Notes: generated by a model from the sequence alone, not told the origin. 64,000 bases of DNA from an uncultured Prochlorococcus sp. (GCA_902518475.1 CABYGI010000003.1:42150-106149), one strand, 5' to 3'. Shown: positions 19,741 to 29,398, numbered from the stretch's first letter. Program-made: numbers and translations.

Positions 19741-19881
19741 TTATTTAAATCCAACTGCAGCTTGCCAAACAAATACCAATAAAAAGAAAAATAAAGGAAT
19801 AAGTGGAAGAACATCTACAGTTGGGGCAAAGGCCTTGTAAGCCTCGGGCAATTCAGCGAATGTATTAAAAAGAATGAGCAC
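19741..19881 (-). CDS. psbK: Photosystem II protein K
   Basis: A 46-residue small photosystem II subunit. The mature region reads [20 protein letters not shown], then a single membrane helix ending [11 protein letters not shown], which matches PsbK. The start is a GTG at 19881; an in-frame TAA lies a short way upstream and no ATG is available. An AAAAAAGG run directly abuts the start codon. It lies 34 bases downstream of tgt on the same strand. Confidence 0.93.
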
Positions 19882-19915
19882 CTTTTTTGATAATTTAATT
19901 AATTATGATAAGACG

Positions 19916-21034
19916 TTACCACGTATAGTGAGCAATAGAGGATGTTTTCCAAGGAGCGAAATCATTTGTAAAACAATTATCTCTAATTGCAGAAGAAATT
20001 GCATTTGTAAATCTTATTAAGTGAGCAATATTATGCAAACTTATTAGGGTTAGGCCTAATATTTCGTCATTTCTAATTAGATGATGCAAATATGCTCGAG
20101 AATAGGATTTACATGTCTCGCATTTGCAAGTTTTGTCAATTGGAGAAAAGTCATTTTTAAATCGAGCATTTCGCAAATTCAATCTTTCATCATTAAAAAA
20201 TGCAGTCCCATGTCTTCCCAGTCTTGTAGGCAAAACACAGTCAAATATATCAAATCCATTTGCAACAGCTAAAGAAATTTCTCTTAAAGAACCAATTCCC
20301 ATTAAATATCTTGGTTTATTTATTGGTAAGAATTTCGGGACGTAATTAATTACATTATGTATTTCTTCGACTGCCTCGCCAACACTTACACCTCCCACTG
20401 CTATTCCAGGTAGATCAAAAGAACTTGTATATTTTGCGCTATATTCTCTCAATCTCGGATACTTACCGCCTTGAACTATACCGAATAATGCTTGATTGGA
20501 TTTATGATGAGTCTCGACACATTTTCGCAACCATGAATGTGTTCTTTGTAAAGAGTCTTCAATATCATTTTCATTTGATGTATGCGGAGGACAATGATCA
20601 AAAGCCATCGCAACATCCGATCCAAGATCCATTTGAACCTGTATTACTTTTTCAGGTGATAAAAATACATGACTACCATCTCTTGGATTTTTAAATTCCA
20701 CTCCTTTATCAGAAATGTTGTTTAATTTAGCCAAACTAAAAACTTGATATCCTCCTGAATCAGTAAGAATAGGCTTAGACCAATTCATAAACTTATGTAT
20801 TCCTCCAGCTTCTTTTACTAATTTCTCTCCAGGTTGTAAATGAAGATGAAAGGTATTTGAGAGAATCATTTCTGATCCTGTAGAGGTTAACTGCTTAGAT
20901 GAAATTCCTTTAACCGTTGCTAAAGTACCCACAGGCATGAATTTTGGTGTATTTACCTCACCATTTGGTGTATGAAATATACCAGTTCTTGCCTCTGTAT
21001 TACTACAATTCGATGTAATTTCAAATTCAAACAC
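19916..21034 (-). CDS. tgt: tRNA-guanine transglycosylase
   Basis: A 372-residue enzyme that exchanges guanine 34 for the queuosine precursor in tRNAs with GUN anticodons. The nucleophile region [13 protein letters not shown], the substrate motif DHCPPHTS, the GGVSVGEA loop, the second catalytic stretch [16 protein letters not shown] and the zinc site [17 protein letters not shown] are all present. The start is GTG at 21034. psbK follows on the same strand, so the two may share a transcript. Confidence 0.97.
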   Translation of the reverse strand: MFEFEITSNCSNTEARTGIFHTPNGEVNTPKFMPVGTLATVKGISSKQLTSTGSEMILSNTFHLHLQPGEKLVKEAGGIHKFMNWSKPILTDSGGYQVFSLAKLNNISDKGVEFKNPRDGSHVFLSPEKVIQVQMDLGSDVAMAFDHCPPHTSNENDIEDSLQRTHSWLRKCVETHHKSNQALFGIVQGGKYPRLREYSAKYTSSFDLPGIAVGGVSVGEAVEEIHNVINYVPKFLPINKPRYLMGIGSLREISLAVANGFDIFDCVLPTRLGRHGTAFFNDERLNLRNARFKNDFSPIDKTCKCETCKSYSRAYLHHLIRNDEILGLTLISLHNIAHLIRFTNAISSAIRDNCFTNDFAPWKTSSIAHYTW

Positions 21035-21132
21035 GATAATTTAAAAAATTTTTTGATCCTTTTTCATTAATCTAACCTATTATTAAATATTGAATCTATT
21101 TTTATCTCATCAAAAAATATTTAATAAAAAAT

Positions 21133-21873
21133 TTGGCAGGTTCTTGGATTTTCTATACGACATTTCCAAAGATACCCTTAATTAATCCTGAATTTAAAAA
21201 TATTGCACAATTTGCTCCGCCTTTAGGTTTTTTTATTGGGACAATACAGAGTTATATTTTTCTTTTTTTAAGAACAAACTCTTGGTCAATTTATGCATCT
21301 ACATTAATTTGTTTGGCCTCGGGATATTTAATTACTGGTGGTTTACACCTCGATGGTCTAATGGATACTTTCGACGGTATTTTTGCAGGTAAAAAGAGAC
21401 GTTTAAAAGCCATGAAAGACAGTAAAGTTGGTTCGTTTGGCGTTCAATCTTTAGTTTTTATAACTTTAATTCAAATTGCTTGCATACTGAAAATTCAAAA
21501 CCTAATAATTTTTGTTTTACCTATATGTTTATTTTGGGGAAGATTTTCAAATTTATTTTTTATAGAAAAATTTAAATATTTGAGTTATAAGAAAAAATCT
21601 ATCAGTCACAAAAAGTTTTGGAATGGATTTAAAAAAGAATCTTTGATCTCCATTATTTTTCTTTTAATTTTCATTGCATACCAATTTGTTTCAATAACAT
21701 CCCAAGCAATATTAATTAAATTTTTAATTCTTATTTTGATTGGTATTTTTCTAAGCTATTCCATCCCAAACATGCTGGGTAAAAAAATTGGGGGCTTGAA
21801 TGGAGATGCCTGCGGTGCAAGTGTTGTACTAGTTGAAACTGCAATGTTGTTTATACATGCAATTCTTTTATAG
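21133..21873 (+). CDS. cobS: Adenosylcobinamide-GDP ribazoletransferase (CobS)
   Basis: A 246-residue integral membrane enzyme that joins alpha-ribazole to adenosylcobinamide-GDP late in cobamide synthesis. The motif GGLHLDGLMDTFDGIF (about 71-86) and MKDSKVGSFGV are diagnostic, and GGLNGDACGASV closes the protein. Five or six hydrophobic segments are visible. The start is TTG at 21133, giving MAGSWIFYTTFPKIP. It overlaps the convergent kinase gene by 23 bases. Prochlorococcus makes a cobamide, so the gene fits. Confidence 0.92.
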   Translation: MAGSWIFYTTFPKIPLINPEFKNIAQFAPPLGFFIGTIQSYIFLFLRTNSWSIYASTLICLASGYLITGGLHLDGLMDTFDGIFAGKKRRLKAMKDSKVGSFGVQSLVFITLIQIACILKIQNLIIFVLPICLFWGRFSNLFFIEKFKYLSYKKKSISHKKFWNGFKKESLISIIFLLIFIAYQFVSITSQAILIKFLILILIGIFLSYSIPNMLGKKIGGLNGDACGASVVLVETAMLFIHAILL

Positions 21874-22987
21874 GTAGTTCTAAATAGAAAATATTTTTCT
21901 TCTTAAGATTTTTTAATTTCTCAGTATTATCAATCGAGTTATTTTCCAACAATCTCAAATCTCCTCCAATTTGTTTTGCTAATTTCCTCGCCAAAAAAAG
22001 TCCCACACCAGTGCCATCCTTCTTTTTAGCGGCAGATCCTCTAAAACCTTTTTCAAAAATTTTCTCGTTTTCATTTTTGGTTATTTTTTTACCATCATCA
22101 AAGATACAAAGTCCATTACTTGTAATTGTGAGTCCAATCTGAGCATCTTTTTGGGCATATTTAAACGCATTTTCTAATAAATTGGCCACAATTTCAGCTA
22201 TTACAGCGTATTTCACCTTTAATGGCGAAATAGTCCAATCTGGCCAAAGAGAAGGTTCAGTCCAATCTCTATTCTCTAAGTCCGCATTAGCTTTACCTCT
22301 TTCTAATATTGGCCTCAATAAACTCTGAACAGTTATTACCTTTTTACTATCTAAATTTGGTGGTAATAATAATCTTTCCTCTCCAATTTGCAGAGGAAGT
22401 TCAATAGGTGAATTTAATTGCGCAAAAGAATCCATATATTGATTAATTTGTTTTTGCTCTATTATCATGCGTTCGACTATTTCAATAGAATCATCATCTG
22501 AACCAAGTCTTTTTATTAATAATTTTGCATATGTCCTAAGAGCAGCTAATGGATTCCTTAATTGATGAATTATTATATTGACTTGATTTTTTAAATAATT
22601 AACTTCTTCATTTTTATTTTGACGTTCTAATTCGATAGAGACGCATTTAGCTAAAGATATTGAAAGCGCTTTTAATCTTGAATCGAGAGATACTGGCCAA
22701 TTCCCCCCTTTTAAATCAGTTTCTACCCTAAGGACACCAAGAAGAATATCGTTTTCTTGTAGCGGGTACCATCTTCTATTAGGCGATGAAACCTTTAGTG
22801 AAGGATCATCTTCTATTGAAGTAAGTAACCTATCGATTTGAGGCCATTGACCAATCATTTCAAAAGATGCTTTAGTTCCTTGCTTAGCTGAAGCGAGATA
22901 CATAACTAAATTAGTCACTCCCATTGAGCAACCAAAACTCTCTAGCTGTTTTACAATTAGTTCTTCAAATTTTGTTGAAAGATTCAT
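21851..22987 (-). CDS. Soluble sensor histidine kinase (GAF-like domain, possibly Hik2/CSK-type)
   Basis: A 378-residue kinase without membrane segments. The first 125 residues resemble a divergent GAF sensor. The phosphoacceptor histidine is near residue 141 in IIHQLRNPLAALRTYAKLL. The ATP-binding domain has the N box ANLLENAFKYA, G1 in CIFDDGKKI and G2 in GTGVGLFLARKLA. A soluble GAF kinase conserved in cyanobacteria and plastids is Hik2/CSK, which senses redox state; assigning this gene to that group is inference. No response regulator is adjacent, so it is an orphan. It is not SasA, which starts with a KaiB-like domain. Confidence 0.85.
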   Translation of the reverse strand: MNLSTKFEELIVKQLESFGCSMGVTNLVMYLASAKQGTKASFEMIGQWPQIDRLLTSIEDDPSLKVSSPNRRWYPLQENDILLGVLRVETDLKGGNWPVSLDSRLKALSISLAKCVSIELERQNKNEEVNYLKNQVNIIIHQLRNPLAALRTYAKLLIKRLGSDDDSIEIVERMIIEQKQINQYMDSFAQLNSPIELPLQIGEERLLLPPNLDSKKVITVQSLLRPILERGKANADLENRDWTEPSLWPDWTISPLKVKYAVIAEIVANLLENAFKYAQKDAQIGLTITSNGLCIFDDGKKITKNENEKIFEKGFRGSAAKKKDGTGVGLFLARKLAKQIGGDLRLLENNSIDNTEKLKNLKKKNIFYLELPIKELHV

Positions 22988-23068
22988 AACTAATGAAATT
23001 GCGAGAAATTTTTTAAAAAAACTTGAAAAAGGGCTTGTAAAATATGAAAAAAGTATTAAGATATATAA

Positions 23069-23237
23069 AGAGGTCTGACTTTAGCCAGCCTTGAATATGA
23101 ATATTTAATCATATTTTAAGCTACATCAGGGGTTGATGGGTCCTCTATGTAATTTGAAGTGAATTTAAAATCACATATATAAGATTAGTAAAAATAAACA
23201 AGACTAATCTCATTAATAATTTCAGGAGTACCAATCA
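23069..23237 (+). promoter_or_regulatory. Structured leader upstream of the DUF3155 gene
   Basis: The region between the kinase start and the DUF3155 start holds two clean inverted repeats. AATATGA (23094-23100) pairs with TCATATT (23109-23115) around an 8-nt loop, and GATTAGT (23183-23189) pairs with ACTAATC (23203-23209). AGAGG at 23069-23073 can also pair with CCTCT at 23142-23146. The segment between is locally richer in G and C than its surroundings. A good ribosome-binding site, CAGGAG, lies at 23223-23228. It could be a long regulated 5' UTR or overlap a small RNA. Confidence 0.4.
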
Positions 23238-23606
23238 ATGTCAAAAAAAAGAAAAAGAATCAGCAGAAGAAGATTGGCAGGCCAAAGAGTAATGGCACAT
23301 GTACCTATTTATCATATCGAAACTGGCAAACATAAACCAGTTACAGCTGCAAGAAGATTCATAGCTGAAAATGGTTTATCTGCGCCTTCAGTTTTCAATG
23401 TCAGGAGAAATGAACATACAACTGATAGGTTTTTTTGGGGTGAAAAAGGGTTATTCAGCGCCCAATATGCTGAAGAAAATCATTTTTTATTTCCATCACT
23501 AAAAGTTGTGGTTGAAGGAATTGGTGAAGAAAAAATATTTGAGGGTCTAGAACTTACTGCAGATGATTGGGAAGAGATTGAAGAATATGAATATGCTTTT
23601 GTTTAA
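23238..23606 (+). CDS. DUF3155 family protein
   Basis: A 122-residue protein found only in cyanobacteria as far as I know. It has a basic head (KKRKRISRRRLAGQRV), a middle with HVPIYHIETGKHKPVTAARRF, and an acidic tail rich in E and D. No membrane segment or known catalytic motif is visible; a nucleic-acid-binding role is possible from the basic head but unproven. It has one of the clearest ribosome-binding sites in the window and a structured leader. Its last 4 bases overlap the convergent esterase gene. Confidence 0.88.
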   Translation: MSKKRKRISRRRLAGQRVMAHVPIYHIETGKHKPVTAARRFIAENGLSAPSVFNVRRNEHTTDRFFWGEKGLFSAQYAEENHFLFPSLKVVVEGIGEEKIFEGLELTADDWEEIEEYEYAFV

Positions 23607-24220
23607 AAAATATTACTTATATTTGAACTTATAAAATTAATTAAATTTGAATCAATTTGATGAACTCCATCGAATTCTATTAATTCGCAAAATCTAGACG
23701 ACTTACTTTTTACCATTTCATAAATAGTCCTAGAGGCATCTATAGGCACAACGTCATCAAATAAACCGTGACTAATAATTAATGGAGAGAATTTTTCTCC
23801 TGGAGCCCAGTTGGGGTGAGGATAACCACTACAAGCAACAATTAATCCAAAATTTAACTTAAAACCCGCATCAATTGCCATTGCCGCCCCCTGAGAGAAC
23901 CCCAACAAAATTGTGTTTCTTAGTGGAATCTGATCAGTATCAAATTTTTTTAATGTAACTAAAAGTTTATTTACTTCAACCTCAGCTCCATTCCAATCAT
24001 GTGGGTATAGTCCATACCACTGTCTTCCCTGACCGCTTGGGTGTAATCCAGGAGCACTCAAAGAAATTACTTCAAAATCAAGATTTATTTTTTCAGTCAT
24101 CTCCTTTCCAAATATTAAAAGGTCATCTGAATCAGCTCCCCAACCATGCATCAAAATAATTCTATGAGTTGCAGTTTGAGAGCTAATCGAGACAAATTCA
24201 TGATTGATAGCATATTTCAT
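23603..24220 (-). CDS. Phospholipase/carboxylesterase family alpha/beta hydrolase
   Basis: A 205-residue serine hydrolase. The nucleophile elbow is GFSQGAAMAID, the catalytic aspartate is in SHGLFDDVVPID, and the histidine is in FDGVHQIDSNL. The oxyanion loop LMHGWGADSDDL lies near the N-terminus. This is the pattern of the YpfH/carboxylesterase group that cleaves short acyl esters. The natural substrate is unknown. It is divergent from purH with a 33-base gap. Confidence 0.88.
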   Translation of the reverse strand: MKYAINHEFVSISSQTATHRIILMHGWGADSDDLLIFGKEMTEKINLDFEVISLSAPGLHPSGQGRQWYGLYPHDWNGAEVEVNKLLVTLKKFDTDQIPLRNTILLGFSQGAAMAIDAGFKLNFGLIVACSGYPHPNWAPGEKFSPLIISHGLFDDVVPIDASRTIYEMVKSKSSRFCELIEFDGVHQIDSNLINFISSNISNIF

Positions 24221-24253
24221 GTTTATATTCTTAAGTAAGTAAACTTTTCCATA

Positions 24254-25807
24254 ATGTCTCCATTAGCTTTAGTAAGTGTCTCTGATAAAAAAAATATAAT
24301 CCCATTTTGTAAGGAATTGGTAGAGCATTTTAATTATAAAATTCTATCAAGTGGAGGGACTGCCAAACATCTTATAGAGGCTGAAATTCCAGTTATTAAA
24401 GTTGCTGATTTTACTAATTCTCCAGAAATTCTTGGAGGAAGAGTTAAAACTTTACATCCAAAAATACACGGGGGAATATTAGCTAAAAGAACTGATGAAG
24501 AACATAAAAAAGATATAGAAGCTAACAATCTTGAGTTAATTGACTTAGTAGTTGTAAATTTATATCCTTTTAAAAAAACTGTAGATCATGGCGCTAAATG
24601 GGAAGATGCTATTGAAAATATAGATATCGGAGGGCCATCTATGATTCGTTCTGCAGCTAAAAATCATAAAGATGTTTCCGTTTTAGTTGATCCTTGCCAG
24701 TATCAGGATTTTCTTGAAGAAAGTAAAAAAGGTGAATTGAAAGACTCTTATAAAGCAAAATTAGCCCTTGAAGCTTTTCAACATACAGCAGACTATGACA
24801 CTGCAATATCTAATTGGATAAGTAAAGAAAGAGATTTACAATCTTCTAAATATATTGAATCTTATCCACTTATCAAAACCTTAAGATATGGAGAGAATCC
24901 ACATCAAAAAGCTTTCTGGTATGGTTTAAGTAACATTGGATGGAACTCCGCAGAACAATTACAAGGAAAAGACTTAAGTTATAACAATCTATTAGATCTA
25001 GAGTCGGCACTTTCAACGGTCTTAGAATTTGGCTACACCGAAAAAGATGAACTTACAACCGACATATTTGCCTCTGTTATTTTAAAACACAATAATCCTT
25101 GTGGTGCCTCAATAAGTAATTCAGCTTCCAAAGCATTTTTGAATGCTTTGGAATGCGACTCTGTTAGTGCATTTGGAGGAATAGTTGCTTTTAATTCAAA
25201 TGTTGATAGTGAGACCGCTATTCACCTCAAAGATATTTTCTTAGAGTGTGTCGTCGCTCCCTCTTTTGATGAGGAAGCATTAGAAATTTTAAAAGTTAAA
25301 AAGAATTTAAGAATTTTAAAATTTTCAAAAGATCAACTTCCAAAAAAGAATCAAAATTCTACTAAATCAATAATGGGAGGATTACTAGTTCAAGATACTG
25401 ACGATAGTATAGAAAAAACTGAAAATTGGATTTCAGTAACTAATAAAAATCCGAGTAATCAAATTAACCTAGATCTCAATTTTGCTTGGAAAATTTGTAA
25501 ACACGTAAAATCTAATGCCATTGTTATTGCAAAAGACCAAAAAACTATTGGTATTGGAGCTGGACAAATGAATAGAGTTGGAGCAGCAAAAATTGCATTA
25601 AAAGCAGCTGGAAGGTTATGTTCTGATGCCGTCTTGGCAAGCGATGGATTTTTTCCATTTGCAGATACTGTAGAACTAGCAAATGAATTTGGAATAAAAG
25701 CTATTATTCAACCGGGAGGAAGTTTAAGAGACCAAGAAAGTATTGATATGTGTAATTCAAAAGGAATATCTATGGTATTTACTCAAAAAAGGCACTTTTT
25801 ACATTAA
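24254..25807 (+). CDS. purH: Bifunctional AICAR formyltransferase / IMP cyclohydrolase
   Basis: A 517-residue enzyme for the last two steps of purine synthesis. The N-terminal MGS-like cyclohydrolase domain starts ALVSVSDKKNIIPFCKEL and has GGRVKTLHPKIHGGIL. The C-terminal transformylase domain has RYGENPHQKAFWYG, the catalytic KHNNPCGASIS, and ends SMVFTQKRHFLH, the usual PurH C-terminus. The length is normal. The start at ATG 24254 fits the conserved N-terminus. Confidence 0.98.
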   Translation: MSPLALVSVSDKKNIIPFCKELVEHFNYKILSSGGTAKHLIEAEIPVIKVADFTNSPEILGGRVKTLHPKIHGGILAKRTDEEHKKDIEANNLELIDLVVVNLYPFKKTVDHGAKWEDAIENIDIGGPSMIRSAAKNHKDVSVLVDPCQYQDFLEESKKGELKDSYKAKLALEAFQHTADYDTAISNWISKERDLQSSKYIESYPLIKTLRYGENPHQKAFWYGLSNIGWNSAEQLQGKDLSYNNLLDLESALSTVLEFGYTEKDELTTDIFASVILKHNNPCGASISNSASKAFLNALECDSVSAFGGIVAFNSNVDSETAIHLKDIFLECVVAPSFDEEALEILKVKKNLRILKFSKDQLPKKNQNSTKSIMGGLLVQDTDDSIEKTENWISVTNKNPSNQINLDLNFAWKICKHVKSNAIVIAKDQKTIGIGAGQMNRVGAAKIALKAAGRLCSDAVLASDGFFPFADTVELANEFGIKAIIQPGGSLRDQESIDMCNSKGISMVFTQKRHFLH

Positions 25808-25808
25808 A

Positions 25809-26369
25809 TTAGGTTGATTTTGGATAGTATGTAATTTTATTGGTTTTTCTGAACAAAGATAGCCTACCTGGACCTGCACATAGAAAGTAGAGAGAAATAG
25901 CCCCATATATAAAAGACAATTCGAAAGCATAATTGTGACCTTCAACCACTGCCAGAGGAAAACCTTCTAGTCCAGTATCAAGGAGATGAAAGTAAACAGC
26001 AAATGCCATGGTGGAGAATAGACCAAGAGAAGAAAGCCTCGCAAAAATTCCTAAAGCCAATCCAACTGGGCACACCAATTGAGTAATTGCTGCTCCAAAA
26101 GTCCAAATAACAGGATCACCAGGCAAAAATGGGAAATACTTACCAACTACAAACTCGGCAAAACCCTGCGGATCCTGAAGTTTCTCAAGGCCATGATGAA
26201 TCATCAAAGCACAAAAACCAATTCTTAAAACAAAAATCGATAGTTCTCCAAGGATATTAACTTCTGACCCAGAAGATGAATTGGCAACTACAACTTCAAC
26301 TTTTTGGGGCGCTTTAGTTCTATTCATACTTGCAGTTTGAACCTGATCAGTTTGTGCTTTGTCTTCCAT
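25809..26369 (-). CDS. DoxX-family membrane protein
   Basis: A 186-residue protein with a polar N-terminal tail of about 45 residues and four hydrophobic segments. The family motif FCALMIHHGLEKLQDPQGFAEF (first membrane segment and loop) and the later AFAVYFHLLDTG are typical of DoxX. The biochemical role of this family is poorly defined; links to redox or sulfur metabolism exist elsewhere. It is convergent with purH with a 1-base gap. ispH lies upstream on the same strand about 100 bases away. Confidence 0.85.
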   Translation of the reverse strand: MEDKAQTDQVQTASMNRTKAPQKVEVVVANSSSGSEVNILGELSIFVLRIGFCALMIHHGLEKLQDPQGFAEFVVGKYFPFLPGDPVIWTFGAAITQLVCPVGLALGIFARLSSLGLFSTMAFAVYFHLLDTGLEGFPLAVVEGHNYAFELSFIYGAISLYFLCAGPGRLSLFRKTNKITYYPKST

Positions 26370-26472
26370 ACTTCATTAAGTTTTCATTATTCTAGTTAAT
26401 AAAGTTGATCTTTTGGAATTATCTGACTAATAAATTAAAAAAACTAAGCAAATTTATAAATGGATAACGAAT

Positions 26473-27669
26473 TCAGGAAGCAATATCAATTAACTTTTCA
26501 ATAACGTCTGCAACAACCTTATCAGGAGTGGATGCACCTGAGGTAATTCCAACATTAATTTTTCCACTGGGTAGAAAATTATTTTTGAGTTCTAATTCTG
26601 ATCCTAGTGGTTTATGAAATATTGAGTTTTCTTTAACTGATATCCTTTCTGGCGTATCAATATGAAAAGAAGAAATATTTTTAGTAATTGCTATTTCTTG
26701 TAGGTGAGTTGTATTAGAAGAATTAAAGCCTCCAATAACTACTAAGATATCAAGGTCTTCATCAACCAAAGAGAACATTGCATCTTGCCTTTCTTCAGTT
26801 GCATCACAAATAGTATTAAAAGCTAAAAAGTGACTATTTAAGTTTTCTGGTCCAAATTTTTTTAACATCGTCCTTTCAAAAACCTTTCCAATCTCCTCAG
26901 TCTCGCTCTTAAGCATAGTTGTCTGATTTGCAACTCCCACTCTATCTAAATCTTTATCGGGATCAAATCCATTAGAACAAGCTTTAGCAAATTTGTTCAT
27001 AAACTCATTTCTATTACCTCTCCCCAGAATATATTCAGAAACGTAGTTCGCTTCTTCTAGATCAAGTACAACTAAATATTTACCTGCGAATGAACTTGTA
27101 GCAAGAGTCTCTTCATGCCTAAATTTTCCATGAATAATAGATGTAAAAACATGTTTTTTATGTTTTTCAACTGTATGCCAAACCTTAGAAACCCATGGAC
27201 AAGTTGTATCAATGATATGACAACCTTTCTCATGCAAGAGTTTCATTTCTTGAACAGTAGCTCCGAAAGCAGGGAGTATAACGACATCCCCATTGGAAAC
27301 TAACGAAAAATCTTTAATTCCATTTTTAGCTGAAATGAATTTTACATTCATTTTTCTTAAATGATCATTAACCGAGGGATTATGAATTATTTCGTTTGTT
27401 ATCCAAATATTCTCATTTGGGTAATGTCTTCTTGTTTCATAGGCCATTGCTACAGCTCTTTCAACTCCCCAACAGAAACCGAAAGCTTTGGCCAACTTAA
27501 TATTTAATCTGCCTTTAGTATAAGTAAAACCATTATCTCTAATAGAACTTATCAAATCACTTTGGTAAGCTTCTTCTAATGCTTGAGCTCTTTTTGTTGG
27601 AGAATCGAAACCCCTTCTATTGTATCTATCAGAATGATGAAGAGATCTTCTAAAAGCTTGAGTATCCAT
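26473..27669 (-). CDS. ispH: 4-hydroxy-3-methylbut-2-enyl diphosphate reductase
   Basis: A 398-residue IspH (LytB), the last enzyme of the MEP isoprenoid pathway, making IPP and DMAPP. Three [4Fe-4S] cysteines are seen: C66 in [11 protein letters not shown]157 in DTTCPWVSK, and one near residue 294 in [11 protein letters not shown]. About 50 extra N-terminal residues relative to E. coli IspH are normal for cyanobacteria and plants. The pathway feeds carotenoids and the chlorophyll phytol tail, linking it to crtR and chlD in this window. Confidence 0.97.
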   Translation of the reverse strand: MDTQAFRRSLHHSDRYNRRGFDSPTKRAQALEEAYQSDLISSIRDNGFTYTKGRLNIKLAKAFGFCWGVERAVAMAYETRRHYPNENIWITNEIIHNPSVNDHLRKMNVKFISAKNGIKDFSLVSNGDVVILPAFGATVQEMKLLHEKGCHIIDTTCPWVSKVWHTVEKHKKHVFTSIIHGKFRHEETLATSSFAGKYLVVLDLEEANYVSEYILGRGNRNEFMNKFAKACSNGFDPDKDLDRVGVANQTTMLKSETEEIGKVFERTMLKKFGPENLNSHFLAFNTICDATEERQDAMFSLVDEDLDILVVIGGFNSSNTTHLQEIAITKNISSFHIDTPERISVKENSIFHKPLGSELELKNNFLPSGKINVGITSGASTPDKVVADVIEKLIDIAS

Positions 27670-27713
27670 TTTTTTATATTACAACGTTTTAAATAATTTT
27701 TCGTAAAAAAAAA

Positions 27714-27737
27714 GAAACCTGACATAAGTCAGGTTTC
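27714..27737 (-). terminator. Rho-independent terminator after amt1
   Basis: A perfect 10-bp stem GAAACCTGAC/GTCAGGTTTC encloses the loop ATAA. On the minus strand it is followed by a run of T (A-tract at 27704-27713 on the plus strand). It lies 22 bases past the amt1 stop and upstream of ispH. Confidence 0.92.
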
Positions 27738-27758
27738 TAAAATCAATTTTTAGTTTGA

Positions 27759-29219
27759 TTATTTAGCAGATGCAAAGTCTGGGTATGCTTCCATTCCATG
27801 CTCTCCTATATCTAAACCTTGAGTCTCTTCCTCTTCAGATACTCGGATTCCACCGAATAATCCTCCAATTACAGACCAGGCAATCCAACAAGTGACTAGT
27901 GTCCAAATAGCATAAGCTGCGGCACCAAGAGCTTGAACTAGAAGAAGGTTGATACCTCCACCATTGAACAATCCCATACCTGCTCCATCACCTTGTACAG
28001 CTGTACCCCAAAGACCGATAACTACAGTACCCCATACACCACAAACTCCGTGAACAGAGAATGCACCTACAGGATCGTCGATCTCGGCGGCATCAAGTGC
28101 TGCAACAGAAAATACAACAATAATTCCGCCTACTAGACCTGCGAACCAGGCTCCAGCAAGAGTCATATCACCACAACCAGCAGTGATACTAACCAAACCA
28201 GCAAGGATTCCGTTAATTATCATTGTAAGATCAGGCTTACCAGAAGTTAATGTTGAAACAATAGTTGCACCAATAGCACCAGCAGCTGCTGCCAAAGTAG
28301 TTGTTACAGCAACATATGGAACCCATTGATCCATAGCAAGTTGAGAACCGGGGTTAAAACCATACCAACCTATCCATAGAACTAATGCACCTAGAGTAGC
28401 TATAGCCATATTGTGTCCTGGCATAGCCTGTGGTTTCCCATCAGAGTATTTGCCTATTCTTGGTCCAAGAAGCATAGCTCCTACAAGACCCGCCCATGCT
28501 CCAACTGAGTGAACAATTGAAGAACCAGCAAAGTCTACAAAACCTAAAGAATCAAGCCAACCACCATTCCATTTCCAGCTACCAGCAATTGGATATATAA
28601 ATGCAGTCAATACGACAGCAAAAACAACAAATTCTCCAAATTTAACTCTTTCAGCAACAAGACCGGAAACGATTGTTGCCGCAGTTCCTGCGAATGCAGA
28701 CTGGAACAAGAAATCAACTGTTGGGACTAATCCAGCATCAGTTACCATATCTGCAGTAACTGTTGGATCAAAAAATAAGCCTCCAAAATAAAGCCATCCG
28801 TCAGCAACACTACCTCCGTACATTAATGAATAGCCGATAAACCAATAAGAGGTTACAGCTAGAGCAAATACGAATAGGTTTTTAGCAAGGATGTTGACTG
28901 CGTTCTTAGAACGACACATACCTGCCTCAACCATAGCGAAACCAGCGTTCATAAAGATCACTAAAATAGTAGCGATCAAAAGCCATAAATTGTTAGCAAG
29001 AAAAGCTGCATTCAACTCAGGTAAATCAGCTGCGTGAGCTGAAAGATTAAAAATACCTAAACCAAACAAAGCTAAAGGAACAGTCGCAAGCCACAACATT
29101 GAGCGGTTTGAACTAAATCCTCGAATACTTCTCAAAAGGAGCATAGGTCCATTAACAAGACTTGCATCTTGTAATCTGGACCTAGAGCGCCTTTGAGGCG
29201 TTTGCAAAGCAGTGGTCAT
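27759..29219 (-). CDS. amt1: Ammonium transporter
   Basis: A 486-residue Amt-family channel for NH4+/NH3 uptake. After a polar head and a hydrophobic segment near residues 40-62 that may be a cleaved signal, about eleven membrane segments follow. The two pore histidines are seen in SIVHSVGAWAGL and FSVHGVCGVWGT. The signature region DFAGSSIVHSVGAWAGLVGA is intact. An exact NtcA-box match upstream (29303-29316) and a terminator directly after the gene indicate a monocistronic, nitrogen-controlled unit. Confidence 0.97.
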   Translation of the reverse strand: MTTALQTPQRRSRSRLQDASLVNGPMLLLRSIRGFSSNRSMLWLATVPLALFGLGIFNLSAHAADLPELNAAFLANNLWLLIATILVIFMNAGFAMVEAGMCRSKNAVNILAKNLFVFALAVTSYWFIGYSLMYGGSVADGWLYFGGLFFDPTVTADMVTDAGLVPTVDFLFQSAFAGTAATIVSGLVAERVKFGEFVVFAVVLTAFIYPIAGSWKWNGGWLDSLGFVDFAGSSIVHSVGAWAGLVGAMLLGPRIGKYSDGKPQAMPGHNMAIATLGALVLWIGWYGFNPGSQLAMDQWVPYVAVTTTLAAAAGAIGATIVSTLTSGKPDLTMIINGILAGLVSITAGCGDMTLAGAWFAGLVGGIIVVFSVAALDAAEIDDPVGAFSVHGVCGVWGTVVIGLWGTAVQGDGAGMGLFNGGGINLLLVQALGAAAYAIWTLVTCWIAWSVIGGLFGGIRVSEEEETQGLDIGEHGMEAYPDFASAK

Positions 29220-29242
29220 AAAAAAAAATTAGATCTGCAAAA

Positions 29243-29260
29243 AAACAGTTTGTGCTGTTT
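29243..29260 (-). promoter_or_regulatory. Terminator-like hairpin in the amt1 leader
   Basis: On the minus strand AAACAG pairs with CTGTTT around a 6-nt loop and is directly followed by further T residues, 24 bases before the amt1 ATG. The shape is that of a weak intrinsic terminator or attenuator placed inside the 5' leader. The sequence GGAAACAG forms the 5' side. The stem has only two G-C pairs, so it may not act as a terminator. Confidence 0.4.
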
Positions 29261-29302
29261 CCTTTCATATTCAATTTTGCTCAAAAAACTTATTAGTGTC
29301 TA

Positions 29303-29316
29303 GTAGTCGTTGTTAC
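29303..29316 (-). promoter_or_regulatory. NtcA-binding site upstream of amt1
   Basis: The sequence reads GTA-GTCGTTGT-TAC on the plus strand, an exact match to the GTAN8TAC consensus of NtcA. It lies 84 bases before the amt1 start, where activation by NtcA is known in cyanobacteria. A TAAGTT element that could be a -10 box is only 10 bases downstream, closer than the usual 20-24, so promoter geometry is not settled. A TATAAA lies just upstream of the box and may serve a second promoter. Confidence 0.7.
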
Positions 29317-29398
29317 CAATTTTATAGTTGCACCTTAAAACTATATCTGTTAAATTTAAAAATTTTTTTTTAAGAGTTTCAAATTATCAAGTATTTAT

